A stretch of DNA of 39,228 nucleotides, from NCBI GenBank assembly GCA_015069165.1, contig SVJD01000019.1, forward strand, positions 1-39,228, in the 5' to 3' direction. Shown here piece after piece: positions 10,761 through 20,491 of the stretch. This DNA comes from Oscillospiraceae bacterium (GTDB taxonomy: Bacteria; Bacillota; Clostridia; UBA1212; UBA1255). The position numbers were made by a program, and so were the translations under genes. A model generated the notes under the pieces. It was not told where the DNA came from and did not search any database. It was given only the letters and a program-made list of their open reading frames with translations. Every line of letters starts with the position of its first letter. Position 1 is the stretch's first letter.

Positions 10761-11494
10761 AGGAGCTTATAAAAAAGGTTCAATGCGGCAACGACGAAGA
10801 AAGTAATACAGCACAGAAAGAATTATATGAAGATAATATAGGATTAGTAAGAAGCGTTATGAAAAGATATGTAAACCGAGGAACAGATTCGGAGGATCTT
10901 TTTCAAATAGGCTCTATAGGACTGATAAAAGCAATAAGAAATTTTGATTTAAGCTTTGATGTATGTTTTTCTACATACGCAGTACCTATGATAGCCGGAG
11001 AAATACGCAGATATTTAAGAGATGAAGGACCTATAAAAGTTTCCAGATCTGTAAAAGAACTGGGATTTAAAATAAAAGCTTATGTAGAAGAAGTTCAAAG
11101 GAAAAGTTTCAGAGAACCGCTTGTTTCAGAAATTGCTCAAGCTTTGGAAGTTGAAAAAGAAGATATAGTAATGGCAATCGAAGCGGCAAGAATTCCGGAG
11201 TCTATATATGCGCCGGTTGACGAAAATTCGCCCAATACCGAGTATTTAATAGATAAAATATTGCAATCTGACGATTCCGATACGGTGGGATATGAAAGAT
11301 TGCTTGACAGGATTGCACTTGAAAAAGCAATGGAGGATTTAAACGAAGAGGAAAAGAAAATAATACAATTAAGATATTTCGGTGAAATGACTCAAACGCA
11401 AATTGCGGAAAAGCTTGGTGTTTCGCAAGTACAAGTGTCTCGAATGGAAAAGAAAATATTGATTAAAATGCGCATAAAACTAACTGAAAAATGA
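10733..11494 (+). CDS. sigF: RNA polymerase sigma factor sigma F
   Basis: First compartment-specific sigma factor of the forespore. 253 residues. Region 2 reads NIGLVRSVMKRYVNRG then DLFQIGSIGLIKAIRNFD and FSTYAVPMIAGEIRRYLRD, as in SigF/SigG. The region 4 helix-turn-helix is TQTQIAEKLGVSQVQVSRME. The start is GTG at 10733 with GGTGGTG just upstream, inside the end of spoIIAB; the nearby ATG at 10749 is out of frame. SigF rather than SigG is chosen from its position directly after spoIIAB. Confidence 0.95.
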   Translation: MRKYDDAAVKELIKKVQCGNDEESNTAQKELYEDNIGLVRSVMKRYVNRGTDSEDLFQIGSIGLIKAIRNFDLSFDVCFSTYAVPMIAGEIRRYLRDEGPIKVSRSVKELGFKIKAYVEEVQRKSFREPLVSEIAQALEVEKEDIVMAIEAARIPESIYAPVDENSPNTEYLIDKILQSDDSDTVGYERLLDRIALEKAMEDLNEEEKKIIQLRYFGEMTQTQIAEKLGVSQVQVSRMEKKILIKMRIKLTEK

Positions 11495-11545
11495 AACAAT
11501 ATTGCAAAAGAAAATGTAATGTCGTGCAATTTAAAGGAGGTATTT

Positions 11546-12019
11546 ATGAGCAATCATTTAAATAAGATAGATGGAAAAAAGTATAACGAAATGACAAATA
11601 AATATTCCAAAAAATCAGGCATAGTTAAAGATTGTATTATGGCTTTTGTTTTCGGGGGAATTATTTGCATTATCGCACAGCTTTTTCACGATGCAATAGT
11701 CAGTGAAAAGGCGGCGGCGATTTTCGGCAAAATTACAGAGGAAAATGCAAAAGCGCTTACGGTTATGTTTATGGTTTTCTTGGGTGTTTTGCTGACTGCT
11801 TGCAATGTATATGACGAAATCGGAAACATTGCAGGTGCAGGTACAATAGTGCCGATTACGGGTTTCGCAAACTCAATGACATCTCCTGCCATGGAATATA
11901 AAAGCGAAGGCTTTATTTTGGGTGTGGGAGCTCAGATTTTTCAAGTTGCGGGACCTGTAATTGTATACGGCACAGCGGCATCTGTGATAGTAGGTTTTAT
12001 ATATTATCTTATAAAATAG
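11546..12019 (+). CDS. spoVAC: Stage V sporulation protein AC
   Basis: Inner-membrane component of the SpoVA channel, which moves Ca-dipicolinate into the spore core and releases it on germination. 157 residues with about four hydrophobic segments (roughly 33-50, 73-92, 95-120 and 135-155). The CIMAFVFGGIICIIAQ and GAGTIVPITGFANS motifs are family hallmarks. The start ATG at 11546 follows AAAGGAGG at 11533-11540; an in-frame ATG at 11519 lacks a ribosome site. It lies 51 bases after sigF; I could not find a convincing sigma-G promoter in that gap, so read-through from spoIIA or an unrecognised promoter is possible. Confidence 0.96.
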   Translation: MSNHLNKIDGKKYNEMTNKYSKKSGIVKDCIMAFVFGGIICIIAQLFHDAIVSEKAAAIFGKITEENAKALTVMFMVFLGVLLTACNVYDEIGNIAGAGTIVPITGFANSMTSPAMEYKSEGFILGVGAQIFQVAGPVIVYGTAASVIVGFIYYLIK

Positions 12020-12031
12020 AGGAGAATTGAT

Positions 12032-13057
12032 ATGTCCACCAAGCAAGGAAATCAGACATATACTAATGACAGAAAAGTTTATATAAAAGAAACAGCGGCT
12101 ATTGTAGGTCCCAGAGAAAAAGAAGGACCTTTGGGAGACTACTTTGACGAAGTGCAAAATGAAGATTTTGATGAAAAATCTTGGGAAAGGGCAGAAGCTA
12201 AATTTGTAAGTTCTGCATTCCAAAAATTAATGCGAAAAATTGATATAAAAAGTGATGATATAGATTGTGTTTTATCCGGTGATTTGATGAATCAATGTGT
12301 TGCATCATCTATCGGATTAAGAGATAGCGGTGTGCCGTATTTGGGACTTTTTGGTGCGTGCTCCACAATTGCAGAAGGTATGGTAACAGGCTCGCTTCTT
12401 ATAAACAGCGGCGGAATGAATAATGTAATATGCATGGCTTCAAGCAATTTTTGTGCGGCAGAAAAAACATTTCGTATGCCGGTAGAACAAGGAGGACAAA
12501 GACCTCCCACTGCTCAATGGACGGTAAGTGCGGCGGCAGGATTGTGGCTTTCAAGTCAGGAAGGCGGCCCTTTGATTACATCAGTAACAATAGGCAAGAT
12601 TACTGATTTTAATGTAACAGATGCAAATAATATGGGCGCGGCAATGGCTCCTGCGGCGGCAGATACAATAATTGCACATTTAAGTGATTTGGGACTTGCA
12701 CCTGATTATTATGATGCAATTATAACAGGAGATTTAGGTTTGACCGGCAGCGGTATGCTCAGAGAACTGATGGATATGCACGGGTACAGCTTGTATGATA
12801 AAGCAAATAAAAAGTTCAGACATCAAGATTGCGGGGCTATGATTTTTGACCCTGTAAAGCAGAAAACCCATTCAGGCGGAAGTGGCTGCGGATGTATTGC
12901 ATCTGTTTTTGCAAGCTATTTTTACAAACAGTTGCAATACGGAAATCTTAAAAGAATACTTGTTGTAGGTACAGGTGCTCTGATGAGTCCTGTTTCTGTG
13001 AAACAGTCGGAAAGTATATCCGGAATTGCACACGCGGTTGCAATAGAAGCACAATAA
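12032..13057 (+). CDS. spoVAD: Stage V sporulation protein AD
   Basis: Soluble thiolase-fold protein of the SpoVA complex that binds dipicolinic acid. 341 residues, the usual length. Characteristic segments are AAIVGPREKEGPLGDYFDE near the N-terminus, the LFGACSTIAEG nucleophile-like loop, the RPPTAQWTVSAAAG segment and SGGSGCGCIASVFASYF near 285-300. It starts at ATG 12032 after GAGGAG and sits between spoVAC and spoVAE, the standard order. Confidence 0.97.
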   Translation: MSTKQGNQTYTNDRKVYIKETAAIVGPREKEGPLGDYFDEVQNEDFDEKSWERAEAKFVSSAFQKLMRKIDIKSDDIDCVLSGDLMNQCVASSIGLRDSGVPYLGLFGACSTIAEGMVTGSLLINSGGMNNVICMASSNFCAAEKTFRMPVEQGGQRPPTAQWTVSAAAGLWLSSQEGGPLITSVTIGKITDFNVTDANNMGAAMAPAAADTIIAHLSDLGLAPDYYDAIITGDLGLTGSGMLRELMDMHGYSLYDKANKKFRHQDCGAMIFDPVKQKTHSGGSGCGCIASVFASYFYKQLQYGNLKRILVVGTGALMSPVSVKQSESISGIAHAVAIEAQ

Positions 13058-13082
13058 AAACGGATATAAAAGAGGTAGTTTT

Positions 13083-13454
13083 ATGGATATTGTTACTAAA
13101 TATTTATGTGTATTTGCAGTTGGCGGCATATTATGCACAATAGCACAGATTTTAATAGATAAAACAAAGCTTACGCCGGCCAGAATATTGGTGTTGTATG
13201 TTGTGTCGGGTGTTTTGCTTACTGCAATCGGTGTTTATGATTATGTTGTAAAAATCGGACATTTCGGTGCTACGATTCCGCTTTTGGGTTTTGGATATTC
13301 TTTGTGTAAGGGCGTGTTTAAAGCCGTAGATGAATTTGGTTTCAGAGGAATATTTACAGGCGGGCTTGCGGATGTGGCATCCGGTATTGTTACGGCACTT
13401 TTGCTTGCCCTTACAGCGGCACTTGTGTCGAAGCCAAAAAGCAAAAAACAATGA
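13083..13454 (+). CDS. spoVAE: Stage V sporulation protein AE (SpoVAEb)
   Basis: Small integral-membrane subunit of the SpoVA dipicolinate channel, distantly related to SpoVAC. 123 residues with about four hydrophobic segments. FAVGGILCTIAQILIDKTKLTPARILV at the N-terminus and the GFGYSLCKGVFKAV motif identify it. The start ATG at 13083 follows AAAGAGG. Its stop overlaps the comEC start by ATGA (13451-13454), so the operon continues into comEC with no gap. Confidence 0.95.
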   Translation: MDIVTKYLCVFAVGGILCTIAQILIDKTKLTPARILVLYVVSGVLLTAIGVYDYVVKIGHFGATIPLLGFGYSLCKGVFKAVDEFGFRGIFTGGLADVASGIVTALLLALTAALVSKPKSKKQ

Positions 13455-15646
13455 GTTTTGATAAAATAAAATTTGAAAAAGCGGTCGGGAAGTTTTTTAT
13501 TCCGACCGTATTGTGTATTGTATTAGCTGTATCTGCCGTAAAGGCTTTTAACTTGTCAAATGAAAAAGAGAATGTTTCTTTTGAAAATGATTTGAATTAC
13601 GGCGAGTACATAGAAGGTTATGTATATAATTCGTGTAAATGCGGCAAAAATCAATTGATTTTTGTAAGTGAAGGTAATTCGGGAAAAGAAAAATTCATGC
13701 TGTATACATATAAACAGCGTGATGATATAAAAAGTAAACTGGAACAGGGTGCGTATATAAAGATTAAAAATCCTGCGGAATTCATAAAGAGGCCTGAAAC
13801 TGCTTCTAATTGGGGAGAATTTGACAGTAAAAAATATTTAGCAGGGCAAAAAATTAAATATAAGATAATTCCGGACGAAAAAAGTGTCAGCTTTGTAAAT
13901 AAACGTAAAAACATCGCCATTATTGCGGCAAATATAAGAAATGATATATATATGAGTTTGCAAAAAGCTTTGGGAGACGAGAAGGCAAGTGTCGTAATGG
14001 CGATTTTGACCGGAGATACGAGCGGAGTATCAAGCGAAGTGATTAACGATTACAGAAATTCCGGCATTGCTCATATAATGGCAGTATCGGGTATGCATGT
14101 GGGATTTGTGCAAACTGCAATAATTAAGTTGCTTTCGCGAAAAAGAATAAATTACGCAAAACGGAATGTGCTTTGCATTGCGGGATTGTTTGCTTTTGCA
14201 GTGATTGCCGATTTTTCTCCGTCGGTAACAAGGGCAGTTTTGCAAAATACTTATTTGCTGGGAGGAAAGGTGCTTAAAAGACCTGCATCTAAGGTAAGTG
14301 CGTTGGAAATTGCTTGTATTTTGCAACTTATTTACAACCCGTATTTGCTTTTTAATTCCGGCTTTGTACTTAGCTATGCTGCGGCAATATCGATACTTTT
14401 TATACAGCCGAGAATTTCAAAAAGGGTTTTTGTGTTTGGGAAAATACCGAGTTTTCTCACAACAGGCATAAGCGTAAATTTGGGAATGTTTCCGCTTCTT
14501 GTTACGTATTTTAACAGCTTTTCGCCCATAGGTGTAATAGCTACGATTTTTGCAGGAAAAATGGCAGGTGCTATTTGCGGATTAGGTTTTGGAATTTGGC
14601 TTTTCGGCAGTTTGCCTTTTTGCTCATTTTTTTTTAAAATACTTTCTTCCTTAGCGAGCTTGGCAGTTGCCGGTTTAAATGTGATTTCACAAGCAGGCTC
14701 GGGAATTCCGCCGCCTTTGGGAAGTTTTAGAGTACCCGGTATGAATATTTGCGTGATATTGGTTTATTATGCGCTTATTGTTATTTTGGTCGACAGAAAG
14801 GTATTTACTTTTTTTAAGAAAAGAATTGTTGTTACCGGAATTGTAATTATTATAGTTGTGTTATCTGTAAATGCAACTTACAGAAAAACAACTGTACATT
14901 TTTTTGATGTGGGACAAGGATTAAGTGTGCTTTATAAATGCGACGGAATTTGCGGATTGATAGATACGGGGGAGGGCGATACGGATATTAGTGAATTATT
15001 ATTTAAGGAAGGTGTGGGAACTTTGGATTTTGTGGTTTTAACACACGGACACAGCGACCATACGGGAGGCTTTGAAAAAGTAGCAAGCGAACACAAAATA
15101 AAAACTTTGATAGTACCCGAAAATTCCGCAGACGAAGGGATTGAAAAAGCTGTAATAACAGCAAAAAAGTACAGCGTAAAAGTGATATGTGTTTCGGAAG
15201 AATTCCATTGTAAAATAGGACGTACGGATATGTGTTTTTACTTAAATAGTGAAATGGCAACGGAATCAAGTGAAACGAATATAAACAACGCTTCTTTGGT
15301 TATGTTTGCAAAAAACAGTGACGGAACTGCAGTTTTTACAGGAGATATAGAAGCAGAAACAGAAAATTATATGGCGAAAAAAGGTTGCTTTGAACAAGCA
15401 GACATTTTACAAGTGGCGCACCACGGTTCCGACACGGGAACGCTTGATAAAAATGTTTCGATTATTTCGCCGGATTATGCTATAATAAGCGTTGGTAAAA
15501 ATAACAGTTACGGACACCCCTCAAATCGAGTTATTGACACACTTGAAAAGGCAGGGGCGGCAGTTTGCAGAAGCGATTTATGCGGAGCAATAAGAATTAC
15601 ATTAAGAAAGGGTAAAGCGCATTTATGGCAGAAATTGAAGATATAA
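13451..15646 (+). CDS. comEC: ComEC/Rec2 family DNA-uptake membrane protein
   Basis: Polytopic channel for import of single-stranded DNA in natural transformation. 731 residues. One N-terminal membrane helix (about 16-32) is followed by an OB-like external region, then the Competence domain with VSGMHVGFV (near 212-220) and many membrane helices (about 225-475). A C-terminal metallo-beta-lactamase domain starts at about 478 with FFDVGQGLSV and has THGHSDHTGG and VAHHGSDTG. All domains are present, so the protein looks intact. The ATGA overlap ties it to spoVAE; its 3' end overlaps holA by 22 bases. No other com genes are in the window. Confidence 0.94.
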   Translation: MSFDKIKFEKAVGKFFIPTVLCIVLAVSAVKAFNLSNEKENVSFENDLNYGEYIEGYVYNSCKCGKNQLIFVSEGNSGKEKFMLYTYKQRDDIKSKLEQGAYIKIKNPAEFIKRPETASNWGEFDSKKYLAGQKIKYKIIPDEKSVSFVNKRKNIAIIAANIRNDIYMSLQKALGDEKASVVMAILTGDTSGVSSEVINDYRNSGIAHIMAVSGMHVGFVQTAIIKLLSRKRINYAKRNVLCIAGLFAFAVIADFSPSVTRAVLQNTYLLGGKVLKRPASKVSALEIACILQLIYNPYLLFNSGFVLSYAAAISILFIQPRISKRVFVFGKIPSFLTTGISVNLGMFPLLVTYFNSFSPIGVIATIFAGKMAGAICGLGFGIWLFGSLPFCSFFFKILSSLASLAVAGLNVISQAGSGIPPPLGSFRVPGMNICVILVYYALIVILVDRKVFTFFKKRIVVTGIVIIIVVLSVNATYRKTTVHFFDVGQGLSVLYKCDGICGLIDTGEGDTDISELLFKEGVGTLDFVVLTHGHSDHTGGFEKVASEHKIKTLIVPENSADEGIEKAVITAKKYSVKVICVSEEFHCKIGRTDMCFYLNSEMATESSETNINNASLVMFAKNSDGTAVFTGDIEAETENYMAKKGCFEQADILQVAHHGSDTGTLDKNVSIISPDYAIISVGKNNSYGHPSNRVIDTLEKAGAAVCRSDLCGAIRITLRKGKAHLWQKLKI

Positions 15647-16602
15647 AAGCAATAAAAAATCATCTTCAAAATGAAGAACTTAAAAACATATACCTTTTCT
15701 ATGGTCCTGAGAATTATCTGAAAGATTTATACGTAAGCAGAATACGCTCAAGGCTTGATGTTGACAGTATGAATTGCTATTATTTTGGACAAGATGCAGA
15801 TATAAGAGAAATAGAGTCGATTTGCGCTGCAACTTCAATGTTCGGTGATAAAAAACTCGTTGTGGTTAGCGGCAGCGGAATGTTCAAAGCAAGCACAGAC
15901 CCGTCGTTTGCAGAAACGGCACAAGATAGCGATACTGTTGTTGTTTTTAAGGAAGATGAGATTGATAAAAGAAACAAACTTTATAAAAAGTTTTGTGAGT
16001 CGGGTATAGTATTTAACTGTAAAAAACAATCTCCGGCAGAAATAAAAAAGGTATTGGCTTATGAAGTGAAAAGAGCTAAAAGATATATTTCCGAATTTGT
16101 ACTTCAATATATGGTTGAGAGCATCGGAGACGATATTTCGAAATTGATGAACGAGGTCGAAAAACTTATACTTTATGTATCAGAGGGAGAAGAAATAAAA
16201 AAAGAGCACGTAGACTTGATTTGCAGTATGCAATACAGTCCCGGTTTGTTTGATTTGAATGATGCCCTTGCTGCCGGAAACACCGAAAAAGCCTACAAAA
16301 TATTGAGAGGACTCCTCGAAGAAAAAGAGCCGCCTGTAAAAATAATGGCGATAATAAGCAGAATGTGGCTTCAAATGTATAATGTAAAGCTTCTTTTGTC
16401 AGAGGGTGTAAGCAAAGCTGAAATAGCTTCGTGCATAGGAACTAAAGAATTTGCAGTAGGCAAAATTGCAAAACAAATAAGTAATATGAGTATTGAATTT
16501 ATCAGAAAAAAGATTGATCTTTGTGAGGAAATGGATATGCTTGTAAAAAGCGGTCTCATAAAAGATTACACGGCACTTGAGATTTTAACGATAGGACAGT
16601 AG
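15625..16602 (+). CDS. holA: DNA polymerase III subunit delta
   Basis: Clamp-loader subunit that opens the beta sliding clamp. 325 residues, within the family range. The N-terminal segment IYLFYGPENYLKDLYVSRI and the SMFGDKKLVVVSG segment match HolA; the middle VESIGDDISKLMNEVEKL and the later LFDLNDALAAGNTEKAYKIL are also typical. There is no intact Walker A, as expected for delta. ATG at 15625 lies inside the end of comEC, a common Firmicutes order (comEC-holA). clpC follows after 8 bases. Confidence 0.94.
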   Translation: MAEIEDIKAIKNHLQNEELKNIYLFYGPENYLKDLYVSRIRSRLDVDSMNCYYFGQDADIREIESICAATSMFGDKKLVVVSGSGMFKASTDPSFAETAQDSDTVVVFKEDEIDKRNKLYKKFCESGIVFNCKKQSPAEIKKVLAYEVKRAKRYISEFVLQYMVESIGDDISKLMNEVEKLILYVSEGEEIKKEHVDLICSMQYSPGLFDLNDALAAGNTEKAYKILRGLLEEKEPPVKIMAIISRMWLQMYNVKLLLSEGVSKAEIASCIGTKEFAVGKIAKQISNMSIEFIRKKIDLCEEMDMLVKSGLIKDYTALEILTIGQ

Positions 16603-16610
16603 GAGGATTT

Positions 16611-19115
16611 ATGCCGGATTATTACGCAAATATAGATTTTACAGAAAAAGCGCAAGCTGCATTATTACATGCTGAAGAAGAAGCAAGAGCCTTGGGAAGT
16701 AATGTTATCGGTACTGAACATTTGCTCTACGGTTTGTGTTATGACCCTGTGGGCATTGCCGGAACAGTTCTTATAAAGAACAATCTTTCGCCCGTAAGGA
16801 TACATGAATCCATTTGCAGACTTATAAATAAATCTGCCGAAACAAAAGAACCTTACACAGGCGAACTTTCTTATACAATTGCGTGCGGCAGGGTAATCAG
16901 AAGAAGTAAAGAAACTGCTCAGCATTACGGACACAGCAAAGTGGGAACAGAGCACTTGCTTGTAACAGTATTCAGAGAAGTGGACAGTATAGCTGTGCGT
17001 GTTCTTGTGGAATTAAATATAGACCCCACAAGACTTTTTCAGGATATTGTAAGCGCATTGCAAACTGACGATTTTACAGCGGCTATTCAGAAGCACAGAG
17101 GAAGACCGGATTCTACTCCGATGGAGAGAATGGCTTTGGAATACGTAAAGAATCAAGCGGAAAACGGGGTGTCATTCCTTGAAAAGTACGGTACCGATTG
17201 GACAAAAAAAGCCTCGGAAGGCACAAGAAATGTAATAGTAGGCCGCGAGAAAGAAATGAACAGGGTTTTGCAAGTTTTGGGAAGAAAAACCAAAAACAAT
17301 CCCTGTCTTGTGGGAGAACCCGGTGTAGGTAAAACCGCTATAGTCGAGGGTTTGGCACAGGCCATTGCAGACGGTAATGTAGGCGGCAATTTAAGGGAAA
17401 AACGCATTATAGCAATAGATTTATCCGGAATGGTTTCAGGCGCAAAATACAGAGGCGAATTTGAAGAACGCTTTAAGCGCGTATTGGATGAAGCAAAAGC
17501 TGACCCGAATGTTATATTATTCCTTGATGAAATTCATACAATCATAGGAACGGGAAATGCAGAAGGCTCTTTAGATGCTGCAAATATATTAAAGCCTGAG
17601 CTTTCAAGGGGAAGCATAAAACTCATAGGCTCTACAACGCTTCGTGAATACAGAAAATATATAGAATCCGACCCTGCCTTGGAAAGACGTTTCCAACCTA
17701 TAAATGTTGACGAGCCTGACGAGGAAGAAACAATAAAAATCCTTGAAGGACTTAAAAATGCTTATGAAAAACACCACAATGTAGTGATAACGGATGATGC
17801 AATAAAAGCATCTGTTAATTTGTCAAAAAGATACATTCACGACAGATTTTTGCCGGATAAAGCCATAGACATAATAGATGAAGCAGCATCGGGAAAAAGT
17901 TTGCAAAAAACACCGCCGATGAAGCTTGAACCTGATAATACTGACGAACAGTTAAAGCAAATAAGAAGACATCTTGACGAAGCGGTAATGGCAGGCCGTT
18001 TTGAAGATGCGGCGTACCTTTACAAAGAAGAAAGAGTTTTGACTTTGCAAAAGAAGAAAAACGAAGCATTTGCCGCGAAAGAAGAAATTTCAGCAAGCAG
18101 ACCGGTGGTTGATGAACACGACATTACTGAAATCGTATCAAATTGGACGGGCATACCGCTTACAAAACTTGACCTTGATGAAAGCAGACGGCTTTTAAAT
18201 ATCGAGAAAATAATACACGAAAGAGTTGTAGGTCAAGACGAAGCTGTAAGCGCAGTTGCGAAAGCTATCAGGAGAGGAAGAACAGGTCTTAAAGATCCTA
18301 ACAGACCTGTAGGTTCTTTTATATTCTTAGGACCTACCGGTGTAGGAAAAACAGAAGTAAGCAAAGCTTTGGCAGAGGCGCTTTTCGGTGACGAAAGTGC
18401 TTTGATAAAATTTGATATGTCAGAGTTTATGGAAGCTGCCAGCGTTTCAAAGCTTATCGGCTCGCCTCCGGGATACGTTGGATTTACCGATGAACCTTTG
18501 CTTTCAAAGAAAATACGCAATCAGCCGTATTCTGTAGTGCTTTTTGACGAAATAGAAAAAGCACACCATGATATTTTTAATATATTGTTGCAAATTCTCG
18601 ACGAAGGACAGATAACCGATTCGAAAGGCAGAAAACTTGATTTTAAAAATTCAGTAATCATTATGACTTCAAATGTTGGAGCACGTAATATTTCAGAGCC
18701 GAAAACATTGGGTTTCACGCAACATTCCGATGCGGAAAAGCATGAAATAATGAAGAAAAATGTAAACGAAGAGCTGAAAAGAACTTTTAAACCTGAATTT
18801 TTGAACAGAATTGATGATATTCTTGTATTTAAGCAATTAAGCAAGGATGAAATTAAAAATATTACTACACTTCTTGCAAAACAGCTTGAAAAGAGAGCGG
18901 CGTCAAACGGTATTAAATTGACAATAGAAGCTCCCGTAATTGATTTTATAGCTGAAAAGAGTTACACACCCCAATACGGAGCACGCCCCATTAAGAGATT
19001 GATGCAAAACGAAATTGAGGATAAAGTGTCTGCAATTATGCTTGAATCAAACAGCAAGAACATTATCATAAGTGTAAAAGATGATAAGGTGGTGGCAATA
19101 AACGGTGAAGAGTAA
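16611..19115 (+). CDS. clpC: ClpC, Hsp100 unfoldase of the ClpCP protease
   Basis: AAA+ unfoldase partner of ClpP in general proteolysis and regulation. 834 residues. It has two N-terminal Clp-N repeats (about 1-145), the first AAA+ module with Walker A GEPGVGKT (235-242), a middle domain containing a UVR motif (about 447-475), the second module with Walker A GPTGVGKT (574-581) and Walker B VVLFDEIE, and an LGF docking tripeptide near 700. AGGAGG precedes ATG 16611. Normally clpC follows ctsR-mcsA-mcsB; here it follows holA directly with no CtsR-type operator visible, so arginine-phosphate control through McsB is not encoded locally. radA overlaps its 3' end by 11 bases. Confidence 0.96.
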   Translation: MPDYYANIDFTEKAQAALLHAEEEARALGSNVIGTEHLLYGLCYDPVGIAGTVLIKNNLSPVRIHESICRLINKSAETKEPYTGELSYTIACGRVIRRSKETAQHYGHSKVGTEHLLVTVFREVDSIAVRVLVELNIDPTRLFQDIVSALQTDDFTAAIQKHRGRPDSTPMERMALEYVKNQAENGVSFLEKYGTDWTKKASEGTRNVIVGREKEMNRVLQVLGRKTKNNPCLVGEPGVGKTAIVEGLAQAIADGNVGGNLREKRIIAIDLSGMVSGAKYRGEFEERFKRVLDEAKADPNVILFLDEIHTIIGTGNAEGSLDAANILKPELSRGSIKLIGSTTLREYRKYIESDPALERRFQPINVDEPDEEETIKILEGLKNAYEKHHNVVITDDAIKASVNLSKRYIHDRFLPDKAIDIIDEAASGKSLQKTPPMKLEPDNTDEQLKQIRRHLDEAVMAGRFEDAAYLYKEERVLTLQKKKNEAFAAKEEISASRPVVDEHDITEIVSNWTGIPLTKLDLDESRRLLNIEKIIHERVVGQDEAVSAVAKAIRRGRTGLKDPNRPVGSFIFLGPTGVGKTEVSKALAEALFGDESALIKFDMSEFMEAASVSKLIGSPPGYVGFTDEPLLSKKIRNQPYSVVLFDEIEKAHHDIFNILLQILDEGQITDSKGRKLDFKNSVIIMTSNVGARNISEPKTLGFTQHSDAEKHEIMKKNVNEELKRTFKPEFLNRIDDILVFKQLSKDEIKNITTLLAKQLEKRAASNGIKLTIEAPVIDFIAEKSYTPQYGARPIKRLMQNEIEDKVSAIMLESNSKNIIISVKDDKVVAINGEE

Positions 19116-20478
19116 ATCTGTGTTTTTTTGTACGGAATGTGGATATGAGTCCAGCGGTTGGCTGGGGAAATGCCCCGGTTGCCAGAGTTGGAATACTTTT
19201 GCAGAAGAAAAAATAAAGAATGACAAGAAAAGTTCAGGCGGCAATTCTTTTGGATTCACAGGTGTTCACGAGCAACCAAAAGCTGCTACATTAAGCAATA
19301 TTACATCTGAAACAGCAGAGCGTGAAGCCACCGGAATAGGTGAGCTGGATCGCGTGTTGGGTGGCGGAATTGTAAAAGGTTCTCTTATTTTAGCTGCAGG
19401 TGATCCCGGAATAGGAAAATCCACAATGATGCTTATGCTTTCCGGAAATATGGCAAAGAGCAAAAATGTATTATATGTTTCGGGAGAAGAATCTGCGCAA
19501 CAAATCAAAATGAGAGCGCAACGACTTCATATTTCGGCAGAGAATTTATACATTTATTCAGAAACGATTATAAGTAACATAGAAGACGAAATAGAAAGAA
19601 TAAAACCAGATTACATTGTAATAGACTCGGTGCAGACAGTATATGATGAAGAAATATCTTCCGCTCCGGGAAGTGTAAGCCAAGTACGTGAAATCACATG
19701 CCGACTTATGAAAATCGCAAAAGGAATGAATGTTTCCGTATTTATTATAGGACATGTTACAAAAGACGGAGGTATAGCGGGACCGAGAGTGCTTGAACAC
19801 ATGGTTGATACGGTTTTGTATTTTGAGGGTGAACGCCAGCAGTCTTACAGGATTTTGAGATGCGTAAAAAATCGTTTTGGCTCCACAAACGAAATCGGTG
19901 TTTTTGAAATGCGTGAAGACGGCCTTGCCGAGGTAAAGAATCCCTCTTTGGCGATGCTTGAAGGACGTCCTACAAATGCGGCAGGAACAGCTGTAGTGTG
20001 TACTTTGGAAGGCACAAGACCGATGCTTTTGGAGGTGCAGGCTCTCGTTTCAAATACAACACTTTCAAATCCCAGAAGAATGGCAACAGGACTTGATTAT
20101 AATAGGGTGTCACTGCTTATTGCTGTTTTGGAAAAAAGAGCGGGGTATAAAATGTGTGATTGTGATGCATATGTCAATGTAATCGGCGGAATGCGCATAT
20201 ACGAAACGGCTGCTGATGCCGCGATTGCTGCTGCGATTATGTCTTCCTACAGAAATAAAATTTTCCCCGAGGACACAGTTATATTCGGCGAAATTGGTCT
20301 TACGGGAGAAATAAGAAGTGTAAGTCAAGCTGAAAAACGAGTAAAAGAAGCATTTCGCATGGGATTTGAAAAATGTATAGTGCCAAAGGGCAATGAAGAT
20401 AGTTTGAGAAAAAATTTGGATAAAGAAGATATAAAGAAAATAAGCTTTATATCTTCGATAAATGAAATTTTTGAGTAA
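19105..20478 (+). CDS. radA: DNA repair protein RadA (Sms)
   Basis: RecA-like ATPase and branch-migration helicase in recombination and transformation. 457 residues. It has an N-terminal zinc finger (C9, C12, C23, C26), Walker A GDPGIGKST (99-107), the RadA-specific KNRFG motif (about 255-259) and a C-terminal Lon-like domain without protease function. The start is GTG at 19105 inside the end of clpC, giving a zinc finger at the usual distance from the start. The clpC-radA order is widespread in Firmicutes; disA, which often follows, is absent here. Confidence 0.96.
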   Translation: MKSKSVFFCTECGYESSGWLGKCPGCQSWNTFAEEKIKNDKKSSGGNSFGFTGVHEQPKAATLSNITSETAEREATGIGELDRVLGGGIVKGSLILAAGDPGIGKSTMMLMLSGNMAKSKNVLYVSGEESAQQIKMRAQRLHISAENLYIYSETIISNIEDEIERIKPDYIVIDSVQTVYDEEISSAPGSVSQVREITCRLMKIAKGMNVSVFIIGHVTKDGGIAGPRVLEHMVDTVLYFEGERQQSYRILRCVKNRFGSTNEIGVFEMREDGLAEVKNPSLAMLEGRPTNAAGTAVVCTLEGTRPMLLEVQALVSNTTLSNPRRMATGLDYNRVSLLIAVLEKRAGYKMCDCDAYVNVIGGMRIYETAADAAIAAAIMSSYRNKIFPEDTVIFGEIGLTGEIRSVSQAEKRVKEAFRMGFEKCIVPKGNEDSLRKNLDKEDIKKISFISSINEIFE

Positions 20479-20491
20479 AGGAATGAATAAT

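Noticed and set aside
11472-11533. Sigma-G promoter before spoVAC
   Set aside because: GCATA at 11472 and CAATATT at 11497 are 20 bases apart, too far, and CAATTTA at 11527 is too close to the ribosome site.
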